From Bacillota bacterium (GTDB taxonomy: Bacteria; Bacillota; Bacilli; Paenibacillales; NBRC-103111): a stretch of DNA of 64,000 nt. Below are positions 26,030 to 34,807 of this stretch, piece after piece. The position numbers and the translations under genes were made by a program. Location of the stretch: assembly GCA_023388055.1 (NCBI GenBank), contig JAEWGW010000006.1, positions 1 through 64,000 of the forward strand. The letters run 5' to 3'. Position 1 is the stretch's first letter, and every line of letters starts with the position of its first letter. Under the pieces are notes generated by a model, which was not told the DNA's origin, did no database searches, and worked only from the letters and a program-made list of their open reading frames with translations.

Positions 26030-26833
26030 ATGGGCTCTTCAGTCCGCTTGAAGGATGTCACACATGTTTATGTCAACAAGCAAGGCGCCACGCTGGCGTT
26101 GGAGGGGATTTATTTTTCCCTGAAGGATGGGGAATTCGTCAGTATTGTCGGCCCCAGCGGCTGCGGCAAAACCACCCTGCTGTCCATTATGGCGGGACTT
26201 TTCAAACCTGCGGGCGGGCAGGTGGAGGTCAATGGGACCCCCTTGGAGGGGCCGTCACCGCATATCGGCTACATGCTCCAGCAGGATTATCTGTTCCCGT
26301 GGCGCACCATTTGGGATAATGCACTCTTAGGCTTGGAGCTCCGCAAAGCCGTTACGAAGGATTCCAAGGAATATACCCTGCATCTTCTGGAGGAAATGGG
26401 GCTGGCGGATACTCTCCAACGTTATCCCTCGCAGCTCTCCGGAGGGATGCGTCAACGGGTGGCGCTGGTGAGGACCCTGGCGGTGAAGCCGGATATCCTG
26501 CTGCTGGATGAGCCGTTCTCCGCCCTGGATTACCAGACCAAGCTGCAGTTGGAGGACCTGGTGGCCATGACCCTGAAGAAACACGGGAAAACGGCGGTGC
26601 TGGTCACCCATGATATCTCCGAGGCCATTGCCATGAGTGACAGAATCATTATCCTGGACCGCAATCCCGGCCGGACCCGCAGGGAGATCACGGTTCCGGA
26701 GGAGATCCGCAAGGAATCGCCGTTCCTGGCCCGGGAGGCGGAGGGATTTCATCCGCTGTTTCATACCATCTGGCAGGAGTTCGAGGCCATTGAGAAGGAT
26801 GCGGCTGAACGAAAAGGGGGACCCGGACCATGA
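26030..26833 (+). CDS. NitT/TauT-family ABC transporter ATP-binding protein
   Basis: A 267-residue ATPase: Walker A GPSGCGKTT, Q loop YMLQQDYLFPWRTIWDN, signature LSGGMRQRVALVRTL, Walker B ILLLDEPFSALDYQTK and VTHDISEAIAMSDRI, the pattern of nitrate/sulfonate/taurine importers. I use ATG 26030 (MGSSVRLKDV), behind TGGAGG at 11 bases; a TTG 18 bases upstream overlaps that site. The permease ATG overlaps its TGA. Confidence 0.93.
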   Translation: MGSSVRLKDVTHVYVNKQGATLALEGIYFSLKDGEFVSIVGPSGCGKTTLLSIMAGLFKPAGGQVEVNGTPLEGPSPHIGYMLQQDYLFPWRTIWDNALLGLELRKAVTKDSKEYTLHLLEEMGLADTLQRYPSQLSGGMRQRVALVRTLAVKPDILLLDEPFSALDYQTKLQLEDLVAMTLKKHGKTAVLVTHDISEAIAMSDRIIILDRNPGRTRREITVPEEIRKESPFLAREAEGFHPLFHTIWQEFEAIEKDAAERKGGPGP

Positions 26834-27648
26834 AGGAATCCTCTCCACCTGTGTCTCTCACCCGCCGGGTTTGGGAGGAATACCGCGCGGCGCAAAAAAA
26901 ACGCAACCGGCTGGTCCGCCTGACTCAGCTGCTGATTCTGCTGGGCGCCTTCGGCCTGTGGGAGCTGGCCGGACGGCTGAAGTGGATTGATGTGCTGCTG
27001 TTCAGCTATCCCAGCAAGATCTTCACTCTGCTGTACGAGCAAATTTCGACCGGCGAGATGCTTCCCCACATTGGTGCTACCGTGTGGGAGACCCTGGTCG
27101 GATTTATCCTGGGCACAGTGGCTGGAACCGCATTGGCGGTGCTGATCTGGTGGTCTCCCTTTCTGGAGCGTGTGCTGGACCCTTACATCGTCGTGCTGAA
27201 CAGCCTGCCCAAGGTGGCGTTGGGGCCGCTGTTTATCGTGGGCCTGGGTCCCGGCTATACCTCCATTATCGGAATGACGTTAGCCATTACCGTTATCATT
27301 ACCACGTTGGTGGTGTACTCCAGCTTTAAGGAAGTGGATGCCAATTATCTGCGGGTGATCCGGGTGTTCGGCGGGGGTAAAACACAGATTTTCCGCAAGG
27401 CCGTATTCCCCGCTTCGGTGCCTACAATTGTTTCCACCCTTAAGGTAAACGTAGGGCTGGCCTGGGTCGGCGTAATCGTCGGCGAGTTTCTGGTTTCCAA
27501 GGAAGGGCTGGGCTACTTGATTATATATGGCTTTCAGGTGTTCAATTTTACCTTGGTGATTGCCAGCCTGCTGGTTATTGCTGTAGTAGCGGCCCTGATG
27601 TACCAGGCTGTGGCGTGGCTGGAGAACCGGCTCAACAACCGCTGGTAA
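26830..27648 (+). CDS. NitT/TauT-family ABC transporter permease
   Basis: A 272-residue BPD-type permease with about six transmembrane helices. The EAA-like cytoplasmic loop reads VDANYLRVIRVFGGGKTQIFRKAVFPASVPTI, and the SsuC-like NSLPKVALGPLFIVGLGPG is present. Start overlaps the ATPase stop by ATGA. Completes the importer begun at 24909. Confidence 0.93.
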   Translation: MKESSPPVSLTRRVWEEYRAAQKKRNRLVRLTQLLILLGAFGLWELAGRLKWIDVLLFSYPSKIFTLLYEQISTGEMLPHIGATVWETLVGFILGTVAGTALAVLIWWSPFLERVLDPYIVVLNSLPKVALGPLFIVGLGPGYTSIIGMTLAITVIITTLVVYSSFKEVDANYLRVIRVFGGGKTQIFRKAVFPASVPTIVSTLKVNVGLAWVGVIVGEFLVSKEGLGYLIIYGFQVFNFTLVIASLLVIAVVAALMYQAVAWLENRLNNRW

Positions 27649-27673
27649 ATACAATCCAAAAGGAGAGGGAATC

Positions 27674-28012
27674 ATGTCTAATAACGTTTTTACCCCAGGT
27701 CAAGTGGTGTATCAGGCGGACAATCAGCATGTGGACGCTGTCAAAGGAGTGCGGGAAAAGCTGCACGGCATCTGCAAGCAGCGGTTAATGAACCGCCACG
27801 TTATGGTAAAAACCATAGACGGGCATGAATATGAAGGCATTATCGTCTTTATTGACGACGGAAATGTGTACTTGAGCCTTGCCCAGGATGAAGAGCTGAA
27901 CAAACGGTTTTTCCCCTACGGCGGCTTTTATGGTCCGGGTCCGGTAAACCCCGGCGGGGCAATTCTGCCGCTGGTCCTGTACAACTTGCTGGCCATTACC
28001 TTGTTGACCTGA
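27674..28012 (+). CDS. Small protein with an Sm-like segment
   Basis: A 112-residue protein with a good AAAGGAGAGGG site. Residues about 36-65 read LMNRHVMVKTIDGHEYEGIIVFIDDGNVYLSL: the two-strand pattern (V.V.T.DG..YEG.I..ID..NVYL) of an Sm/LSm fold, as also seen in Hfq-like and spore-associated small proteins. A Gly/Pro-rich stretch (FFPYGGFYGPGPVNPGG) and a hydrophobic C-terminus (AILPLVLYNLLAITLLT) follow, which may insert in a membrane. It comes 25 bases after the permease and ends at a terminator, so it is probably cotranscribed with the importer. Function unknown. Confidence 0.65.
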   Translation: MSNNVFTPGQVVYQADNQHVDAVKGVREKLHGICKQRLMNRHVMVKTIDGHEYEGIIVFIDDGNVYLSLAQDEELNKRFFPYGGFYGPGPVNPGGAILPLVLYNLLAITLLT

Positions 28013-28047
28013 TCGATTGCATAATCCTCCTTATCATTTGTAATCGA

Positions 28048-28073
28048 AACCTGCGGAAGCTCCGCAGGTTTTT
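28048..28073 (+). terminator. Intrinsic terminator after the importer unit
   Basis: AACCTGCGGA (28048-28057), loop AGC, TCCGCAGGTT (28061-28070) and a T tail: a perfect 10-bp stem. Confidence 0.88.
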
Positions 28074-28074
28074 G

Positions 28075-28100
28075 CTGTTTTTGGCGAAACGGCCAAACAG
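28075..28100. promoter_or_regulatory. Inverted repeat upstream of the sugar ABC operon
   Basis: CTGTTTTTGGC (28075-28085) and GGCCAAACAG (28091-28100) flank GAAAC. It lies 44 bases upstream of the -35 below and could be an operator, or an extension of the preceding terminator. It does not match the CcpA cre consensus well. Confidence 0.3.
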
Positions 28101-28143
28101 GGAAACAAAAATCGTATAGAAACACCTAAAGATTCTTAAGGCC

Positions 28144-28173
28144 TTGAATAACATAATCGCGGTACATTATAAG
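28144..28173 (+). promoter_or_regulatory. Promoter of the sugar ABC operon
   Basis: TTGAAT (28144-28149), an 18-base spacer and TATAAG (28168-28173), giving a start near 28180 and a leader of about 37 bases before the first ATG. Confidence 0.5.
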
Positions 28174-28216
28174 CATCCCATCCAACAACGAAATTCCGCA
28201 GAAAGAAGGAGAGACC

Positions 28217-29173
28217 ATGAAAACAGCTCCACCCGCTGTCGGAACGGGACAAGTGCCGGCAGCCAAAGAGGCATTTTACCAGACAAAGCGGTTCAAGCAG
28301 AATATCCCGCTATTTATCATGCTGATACCGGGAATCCTCTATTATCTGATCTTCCGCTATTTGCCTATGGGCGGTCTTGTGATCGCTTTCAAAAATTACA
28401 ATTTCCATGACGGCATATTGCATAGTCCATGGGTAGGGTGGAAATACTTCCAGATTTTATTTAATTCCCATGTTACGCTACAAATCATCTGGAACACGCT
28501 GACCCTGAGCATATTGAATTTGATCTTCGGGTTCCCAGCGCCGATTATTATCGCCATTGCTTTGAATGAGGTCCGCAAAAACTGGCTGAAGCGCTGGATT
28601 CAAACCATCATTTATCTGCCCCACTTTTTGTCCTGGGTTATTGTGGCTGGGGTTGTCCTGACCCTGTTCTCCATTGACGGCGGCACCATCAACAAGCTGC
28701 TGGGTCATTGGGGCATGGAGCCGGTTCCGTTCCTGTACCGTGCCAACTCATGGATCGCTATCTTCATCGGGTCCGGCATGTGGAAGGAAATGGGCTTCGG
28801 CGCCATTATCTATCTGGCTGCTCTGGCTGGCATTGATCCCAGCTTGTACGAATCCGCGGGGATGGACGGCGCAGGCAAGCTGAGACAAATTTGGCATATC
28901 ACCCTGCCGGGTATCCGTTCTACTATTATCCTGCTCTTGATCCTTGGGATGGGCCGCCTGATGGAGGTTGGGTTTGACCAGGTTTACAATCTGCAGAATC
29001 CTACGGTCCTGGAGAAAGCCGAGGTTATCAGCACCTACGTGTATAAAGTAGGGCTCCAGCAGGCCCAATTTGGCTTAACCACAGCCATGGGGTTGTTCGA
29101 ATCCTTTGTTGGTCTGGTGCTGGTGCTGTCTGCCAATGCGCTGGCCCGTAAATTCGATCAGGGACTATTCTAA
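28217..29173 (+). CDS. LplB-type carbohydrate ABC transporter permease
   Basis: A 318-residue permease with about six helices. The N-terminal pattern PLFIMLIPGILYYLIFRYLPMGGLVIAFKNYNF and the EAA loop SLYESAGMDGAGKLRQIWHITLPGI are typical of the LplB/YtcP permeases that import oligogalacturonides and related sugars in Paenibacillus. AGAAGGAGAG precedes the ATG. First gene of a permease-permease-binding protein-hydrolase operon. Confidence 0.93.
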   Translation: MKTAPPAVGTGQVPAAKEAFYQTKRFKQNIPLFIMLIPGILYYLIFRYLPMGGLVIAFKNYNFHDGILHSPWVGWKYFQILFNSHVTLQIIWNTLTLSILNLIFGFPAPIIIAIALNEVRKNWLKRWIQTIIYLPHFLSWVIVAGVVLTLFSIDGGTINKLLGHWGMEPVPFLYRANSWIAIFIGSGMWKEMGFGAIIYLAALAGIDPSLYESAGMDGAGKLRQIWHITLPGIRSTIILLLILGMGRLMEVGFDQVYNLQNPTVLEKAEVISTYVYKVGLQQAQFGLTTAMGLFESFVGLVLVLSANALARKFDQGLF

Positions 29174-29192
29174 GAAAAGGAGGGACATCCTC

Positions 29193-30065
29193 TTGAAGGA
29201 ATCCACAGGCGGAAAAGTATTTGTTATCTTCATTCATATTGTATTGATCCTGATTTCGCTTACCTGTATCCTGCCGTTCCTGCATCTGATTGCATTGTCC
29301 GTCAGTTCGGGGCATGCCGTTGATCTGGGGCAGGTCTGGTTCTGGCCGGTGGGCCTTGATTTCACCGTGTACAGATACTTTTTCGAGAATACACCGGCCC
29401 TCCGCGCCTTTACAAACAGTGTCACCATTACCATATTCGGAACCCTGCTAAGCATGCTGGCCACGGTGCTGACGGCATATCCCTTGTCCCGCCGGTATCT
29501 TTATGCCCGCAAGCCGATTACAACCGCCGCCTTGTTCACCATGCTCTTCGGAGGCGGCATGATCCCCACGTATCTGGTGATGAACAACCTGCACTTGACC
29601 AATACCTACTGGTCCCTCTGGTTTGGCGGGTTGATAAGCACGTATAATATGCTGATTATGAAAAGCTACTTTGAGAGCATCCCAGGGGAAGTGGCGGATT
29701 CCGCCCAGATCGACGGCTGCGGTGAGGTTCAGCTCCTGACACGCATCATCCTGCCTTTGTCTCTTCCCATGCTGGCTACACTGACACTGTTCTATGGCGT
29801 CGGCTACTGGAACATGTTCATGAGCGTTATCCTGTACATCAACAAGACGAATCTTCAGAATTTGACTGTTATCGTCCAGGGAATGCTGCAGATTCAAGGA
29901 AACTTCAATATGTCGGCCATGGATATGATGCAGCAGCAGGAAATGGTGTCCGAAAAGCTGAAGGCGGTTGGTGTTATGGTTATGGTTGTGCCGATGCTGG
30001 CGGTATACCCGTTCCTGCAAAAGTATTTTGTCAAAGGCATTATGCTCGGTTCTATCAAAGGGTAG
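29193..30065 (+). CDS. LplC-type carbohydrate ABC transporter permease
   Basis: A 290-residue permease. TTG 29193 is 8-9 bases after AAAAGGAGGG, and its product starts MKESTGGKVFVIFIHIVL; the longer open frame upstream overlaps the LplB gene in another frame and has no site. About six helices; EAA loop EVADSAQIDGCGEVQLLTRIILPLSLP. Ends with the family-typical FLQKYFVKGIMLGSIKG. Pairs with the LplB-type subunit. No ATPase is encoded here; a shared MsmX-like ATPase elsewhere is the usual arrangement. Confidence 0.93.
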   Translation: MKESTGGKVFVIFIHIVLILISLTCILPFLHLIALSVSSGHAVDLGQVWFWPVGLDFTVYRYFFENTPALRAFTNSVTITIFGTLLSMLATVLTAYPLSRRYLYARKPITTAALFTMLFGGGMIPTYLVMNNLHLTNTYWSLWFGGLISTYNMLIMKSYFESIPGEVADSAQIDGCGEVQLLTRIILPLSLPMLATLTLFYGVGYWNMFMSVILYINKTNLQNLTVIVQGMLQIQGNFNMSAMDMMQQQEMVSEKLKAVGVMVMVVPMLAVYPFLQKYFVKGIMLGSIKG

Positions 30066-30100
30066 TAAAGATTTCAATCATAGATGAAGGGGGACTCCAC

Positions 30101-31741
30101 ATGGAAAGACAATCATCTGCAACAAAAATGAGGGTCACAGTGGCATTGGGTTTGTCGGCGGTGATGGCGGCTGGAGCAGTGGGCTGCAGCCAAAAGGAAG
30201 AGGGAACAAAGGGGAAAACCGAAGAAAAAGCTACGATTACGGTTTCCAACTATGACAGAGGCAATATTCCCGCAGCGGAGGGAACCGTTGAGGACAACCG
30301 CTGGACCAAGTGGATCAATGAGCATTCTCCCGTTACGGCCAAGTATGTGCCGATTGCCCGGGCAGAATCGGTCAAGAAGCTGAATGTGCTGTTCGCCTCG
30401 GGCAGTGCGCCGGATGTTGTCAATGATTATGATACCGGGTTCCGGAATTCCTTGTACCAGCAGAAGCAGCTGATGCCGCTGGACGATTATTTGAAATATG
30501 CGCCTGAATATGAGAAGCTGCTGGAGAAATACCCCCAGCTCCGCAAAATCGGCACCAAGCCGGATGGCAAGCTTTATGAAATCGGCAAAATCAATGAACC
30601 CCATCTGCAAAGTGTAGCCTTTATCCGGATGGACTGGCTGAAGAAGCTGAAGCTGGAGGTTCCGAAAACCACCGACGAATTGCTGGTTGTGCTGAAGGCC
30701 TTCGTAGAGCAGGATCCTGACGGCAACGGCAAGAAGGATACGTACGGAACCAATATGAGCTACACCTCCGACGGTATGGTGGATTCCATGTTCGGCTCCT
30801 ACGGCTGGAAAATCTCCAGTGACGACAAAATCGTAAGGACCTGGGACAATACGCTGGAGTCGATGAAGTTCAAGAAAAAGCTGTTTGAGGAAGGACTTAT
30901 CGATAAGGATTACCTGGCGGACAAGAATGGCGCCAAAGCCAAGCAGGATTTTCTGAACGGCAAAGTTGGCATTTATCTTCCTCCGGCGATTACCAACTGG
31001 TTTGAGAATACAGTTACGGATGTCAAAACCCTCAAAAAGGTTGTTCCGGAGGCGGAGATCGCACCGATGGCACAGCCCAAGTCTGCCATGGGGCAATACG
31101 TCCACCATGTGGTGAACCCGGTGCAGATGACCACGGTTATCAACGCCGCGACCAAAAATCCCAAGGCGGCTATGGAATATATTAATTTCATTATCAAGCC
31201 TGAGACCAGTCTGGTTCTGAAGAAGGGTATGGAAGGTGAGCACTGGAAGAAGGGAACGGACGGCTTCCCCAAGGTGATTGATCCCGCGAAGAATGCCAAG
31301 GAGCTGGATTGGGCTGCGGACTACTCCATGTTTTACTCCATCCCGGAGAATCCGCTTCTGATCTCCACTACCGCGTTCGATGTCAGCGATCCTGACCAGA
31401 AGGCAGGTCTGGAGATGCTGAAGAAGTCCGACGAGTTCCTGCTTAACCCCGACGCCCAATATCCCGCACTGAGCCATTATGAGCATATGCCTACCCTGCC
31501 CAGCGATTTGGTCGTAGTTAATACCAATGTGGACAAGGAAATGAAGGACATTTTTACAAAAGGTATTATCGGCGGTCCCAAGTATACCCCTGAGCAAGCC
31601 GTAGCGGATGCCAAAGCAGCCTGGGAAAGAGGCGGCGGCAAGCAAATTGAGGAATTCATGAATACCTGGTATAAAGAGAATAAGGACAGAGCTTTCCTGG
31701 GCAAAGATATTCTGGAGCTGGTCCGTTCCCAACACAAGTAA
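30101..31741 (+). CDS. LplA-type extracellular solute-binding lipoprotein
   Basis: A 546-residue lipoprotein: signal with lipobox AVGC, then a Lys/Glu linker and a family 1 solute-binding fold (RAESVKKLNVLFASGSAPDVV; LYEIGKINEPHLQSVAFIRMDWLKKLKLEVPKTTDEL; EQDPDGNGKKDTYG, a calcium-loop-like motif common in this family). It captures oligosaccharides and delivers them to the two upstream permeases. GAAGGGGG precedes the ATG. Confidence 0.92.
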   Translation: MERQSSATKMRVTVALGLSAVMAAGAVGCSQKEEGTKGKTEEKATITVSNYDRGNIPAAEGTVEDNRWTKWINEHSPVTAKYVPIARAESVKKLNVLFASGSAPDVVNDYDTGFRNSLYQQKQLMPLDDYLKYAPEYEKLLEKYPQLRKIGTKPDGKLYEIGKINEPHLQSVAFIRMDWLKKLKLEVPKTTDELLVVLKAFVEQDPDGNGKKDTYGTNMSYTSDGMVDSMFGSYGWKISSDDKIVRTWDNTLESMKFKKKLFEEGLIDKDYLADKNGAKAKQDFLNGKVGIYLPPAITNWFENTVTDVKTLKKVVPEAEIAPMAQPKSAMGQYVHHVVNPVQMTTVINAATKNPKAAMEYINFIIKPETSLVLKKGMEGEHWKKGTDGFPKVIDPAKNAKELDWAADYSMFYSIPENPLLISTTAFDVSDPDQKAGLEMLKKSDEFLLNPDAQYPALSHYEHMPTLPSDLVVVNTNVDKEMKDIFTKGIIGGPKYTPEQAVADAKAAWERGGGKQIEEFMNTWYKENKDRAFLGKDILELVRSQHK

Positions 31742-31760
31742 GAGAAGGAGTTAATCCATC

Positions 31761-32876
31761 ATGACAAATGAAGTACTGCTGCAAAAAATCGAACTGGTTG
31801 TGGACAGGCTTATGAATCTGGGCGGAAGCGACTACGAGAAGGATAAAACGGTCGTTCACGCGGATACCAAAAAAGGGATTGTGCAACGGGATTTCGGCAT
31901 TGAGGAATGGGATTGGCCCCAGGGAGTTGGTCTTTACGGCTTGTATAAGCTGCAGAAGGCGGATGGCGGAAACCGGTACACGGAGTTCTTCCGGAATTGG
32001 TATACGCGCAACCTGGAGGCAGGCCTGCCGTCCAAGAACATTAACACAACGGCCCCTTACCTGGCTTTGGTTCTGCTCCTGGACCAGCTTGAAGCCTCCG
32101 AACCGCTGGAGCAGCTATGCCGGGAACACGCAGACTGGCTCATTCATGAGCTGCCGAAAACCAAAGAGGGCGGCTTCCAGCATACTGTCACTGCCATTGG
32201 CAACCGGGAAGGAGTCCACCTGCATAATGGGCAGCTGTGGATTGACACCCTCTTTATGGCGGTGCTGTTCCTGAACCAAGCGGGACGCAAATTCAACCGG
32301 CCGGAGTGGGAGCAGGAAGCTGTACGCCAGATTCTCATTCATATCAAATACCTGTACGACAAGCATACCGGACTGTTCTTCCATGGCTGGAGCTTCGAGC
32401 GCAACGATAACTTCGGCAGCATCTTCTGGTGCCGCGGCAATTCCTGGTTCACCTACGGATTGGTGGATTATCTGGAAACCTGCGCAGATACGTTGAACCC
32501 CGGCGTCCGTGAATTCCTGGTGGACACCTATAAGGCTCAGGTCAATGCCCTGGTACCGCTCCAAGCTGCTTCCGGCCTCTGGCATACGGTTCTGCAGGAC
32601 CCGACCAGCTATGAAGAGGTTTCCGGATCGGCTGCCATTGCCGCGGGTATCCTCAAGGGCATCAAAACCGGTCTTCTGGATTCCTCCTATCAGGCTGCTG
32701 CGGACAACGCGATTGAGGCAGTCTGCCAAAATATCAGCGAAGACGGAACCGTGCTGAATGTATCGGCCGGAACCGGGATGGGAATGGATAAGGAGCATTA
32801 TCGAAACATCACCATCATGCCAATGGCATACGGCCAGTCTCTTGCTCTTATTGCTTTATATGAAGCTCTAAAATAA
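31761..32876 (+). CDS. GH105/GH88-family unsaturated glucuronyl/rhamnogalacturonyl hydrolase
   Basis: A 371-residue (alpha/alpha)6-barrel enzyme. FGIEEWDWPQGVGLYGLYKL (Asp51) and LWIDTLFMAVLFLN (Asp162, the position of the catalytic Asp in YteR/YesR), plus FWCRGNSWFTYGLVDYLE, are family signatures. It removes the unsaturated uronic acid end from lyase-produced pectin or rhamnogalacturonan oligosaccharides. No signal peptide, so it works in the cytoplasm on imported oligomers. AGAAGGAG precedes the ATG; 19 bases after the binding protein gene. Confidence 0.92.
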   Translation: MTNEVLLQKIELVVDRLMNLGGSDYEKDKTVVHADTKKGIVQRDFGIEEWDWPQGVGLYGLYKLQKADGGNRYTEFFRNWYTRNLEAGLPSKNINTTAPYLALVLLLDQLEASEPLEQLCREHADWLIHELPKTKEGGFQHTVTAIGNREGVHLHNGQLWIDTLFMAVLFLNQAGRKFNRPEWEQEAVRQILIHIKYLYDKHTGLFFHGWSFERNDNFGSIFWCRGNSWFTYGLVDYLETCADTLNPGVREFLVDTYKAQVNALVPLQAASGLWHTVLQDPTSYEEVSGSAAIAAGILKGIKTGLLDSSYQAAADNAIEAVCQNISEDGTVLNVSAGTGMGMDKEHYRNITIMPMAYGQSLALIALYEALK

Positions 32877-32940
32877 TACGGCTGAACCGGAACGCTGATG
32901 TAGCGCGCTTCCTTCCCAGTAGACAGGTCCATTGAAAACC

Positions 32941-32970
32941 TTGTTTACAGGGGAGGAAGCGTTTTATAAT
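32941..32970 (+). promoter_or_regulatory. Promoter of the YesMN-like two-component genes
   Basis: TTGTTT (32941-32946), an 18-base spacer and a consensus TATAAT (32965-32970), about 29 bases before the kinase TTG start. It lets the sensor genes be expressed apart from the transport operon. Confidence 0.55.
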
Positions 32971-32998
32971 ACAAATTGGAAAATAAGGAGGGGGCCGA

Positions 32999-34807
32999 TT
33001 GCATCCAACAAGCTGGCCGGGTTATATTACCCGCAGAATCAAGAGCAGCTTCAAGATCAAGCTGATCGTGCTGCTCTCATGTATGGTAGCACTTGCTTTT
33101 GCCTTGGCAGGCTGGATGGTGTACCGGTCCAACATCCAGTTAATGGAGGATGAAATCAGCAAGCAGTTCTCCATCGCCAACGAACAGGCCTTAGCCAGAC
33201 TGGAGATGTCCTTCCAGGAAATCAACCGGGTATCCCAATCCATTATCCTCAATCCCTATATCGAGCAATTCTTAAGAGAAAATACTGCTTCTCCAAACGA
33301 ACCCTATACGGAATATAAGAACCGCAAGTATGTGGAGGAGCAGCTGAATATGCTCTTGGTGGATGCGCCGGCCATCCGCTCTGTTTTTTTGTATAACGAA
33401 AATGGGGAAATGACGGTTCTCTCCAAAAACGGCGCGTCTGGGGAGACAGGAGCGGATGACCTGGCCAGGATGATGGATATGCTGAAGCCTCACCGGGGGA
33501 ATATGGTCTGGGGACGGGCAAAGGCGGCAAGCACCATTGATCCGGACGGGCAAAGAACCGTTCTGGTTGCTGCCAGGCGGATGCTAAATGAAAAGCTGAT
33601 GCCTTATGGCACCATGGTTTTGGTGATGGAGGAAAGCCTGATCTCCAAGGTACTGAAGGATATTACGGAGAACGGCAAGGTGCTCTTACTGGAGCCCATG
33701 GGCAGTATGCTTTATTCCAATGCCGACCAAAGCGAGATGGGCCAGCTTATGCAGCTGACACAAGAGCCTTATCCCCGCTACGTCATAATGGATGGTATTA
33801 CTTATCTGTTTGTCCGCCATGAGCTCATTCCGGCGGGCTTTACTCTGTACGGAGGGGCCTCCCTGCAGGAGATTCAGAGGAAAAACAAAGACATTATTCA
33901 GGTGTTTGCCGCAGCCGGAATCGGCGTAATCCTGCTCAGTGCGCTGCTGATTACCATATCCACCCGGACGCTCCTGACTCCTCTGGCACATCTGATGCAG
34001 GGTCTTCGAACATTGCGTTCCGGCGATTTTTCAGTCCGCGTGCGCGTTGACTCCGGCGATGAGCTGGGGTATATCGGCGACAGCTTCAACAGTATGGCGG
34101 AGCAGGTGAGCGAGCTGATCAACAAAGTATATCTGGCCCAGATTAGCCAGCGGGAATCCGAGCTGAAGGCCATTCAGGCGCAGCTGAATCCGCATTACCT
34201 GCATAATCTGTTTAATGAGCTGTATTGGAAGCTGTACGGTGATGACCAGGAGGAGGCAGCGCTTCTGATCAATGCGATCTCGGAGATGCTGAAATATTCC
34301 CTGAAATCCGTACAAACGGATACCACTCTGGGGGAAGAGCTGCATCAGATCAGAAACTACATTAAAATCCAGACAGAGCTGTTCACCGGCGAGATTGAAA
34401 CCATTATTCAAGCTGAAGAATCCTTGTTGAGCTTGCGGATGATGAGGTCTCTGCTGCTGCCCGTGGTGGAAAATGTGTTTGTGCATGCCTTCCGCGATAT
34501 GGAATTGGACCGGGTGCTGCGGATTAAAGCTTATATGCAGCAGGAGGCCCTCCATATTGAAGTGGCTGACAACGGCTGCGGCATGGATCAAACAACCCTA
34601 AAGGCCCTCACGAAGGCGGAAGCGTTGCCAACCGATGGCAATAAAACGGGTATCGGCTACAAAAGTGTGCTGCGGCGTATTGAATTGGTGTACGGGCCTG
34701 AATATGGGGTGGAGATTACCAGCAGTCCCGGGAGGGGAACCGCTGTTCACATGACGCTTCCCATTAAGACTGCTGTGCTGGAAAACGGGGAGGGGGGGAA
34801 CGGATGA
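32999..34807 (+). CDS. YesM-type sensor histidine kinase
   Basis: A 602-residue kinase starting at TTG 32999, 7 bases after AAGGAGG. Two transmembrane helices (about 22-44 and 300-322) flank a large extracellular dCache-like sensor; a HAMP domain follows (TRTLLTPLAHLMQGLRTLRSGDF...). The phospho-acceptor region reads AIQAQLNPHYLHNLFNELYW with His399, where most YesM kinases have NPHFLYNTL. HATPase: VVENVFVHAF, VADNGCGM, IGYKSVLRRIELVYG. It likely senses a sugar, perhaps with the upstream binding protein. Overlaps the regulator gene by ATGA. Confidence 0.93.
   Translation: MHPTSWPGYITRRIKSSFKIKLIVLLSCMVALAFALAGWMVYRSNIQLMEDEISKQFSIANEQALARLEMSFQEINRVSQSIILNPYIEQFLRENTASPNEPYTEYKNRKYVEEQLNMLLVDAPAIRSVFLYNENGEMTVLSKNGASGETGADDLARMMDMLKPHRGNMVWGRAKAASTIDPDGQRTVLVAARRMLNEKLMPYGTMVLVMEESLISKVLKDITENGKVLLLEPMGSMLYSNADQSEMGQLMQLTQEPYPRYVIMDGITYLFVRHELIPAGFTLYGGASLQEIQRKNKDIIQVFAAAGIGVILLSALLITISTRTLLTPLAHLMQGLRTLRSGDFSVRVRVDSGDELGYIGDSFNSMAEQVSELINKVYLAQISQRESELKAIQAQLNPHYLHNLFNELYWKLYGDDQEEAALLINAISEMLKYSLKSVQTDTTLGEELHQIRNYIKIQTELFTGEIETIIQAEESLLSLRMMRSLLLPVVENVFVHAFRDMELDRVLRIKAYMQQEALHIEVADNGCGMDQTTLKALTKAEALPTDGNKTGIGYKSVLRRIELVYGPEYGVEITSSPGRGTAVHMTLPIKTAVLENGEGGNG

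Noticed and set aside
28075..28100. CcpA cre site before the sugar operon
   Set aside because: The inverted repeat does not match the cre consensus; kept only as an unassigned inverted repeat.
30113..31735. 540-codon antisense frame opposite the sugar-binding lipoprotein gene
   Set aside because: It mirrors a clear LplA-type gene, has no ribosome site, and its His/Arg/Leu-rich product is typical of a complementary-strand shadow. Similar long antisense frames opposite the MacA-like gene (13946-15295), mutS (40995-42041) and glnA (60406-61617) were dropped for the same reason.
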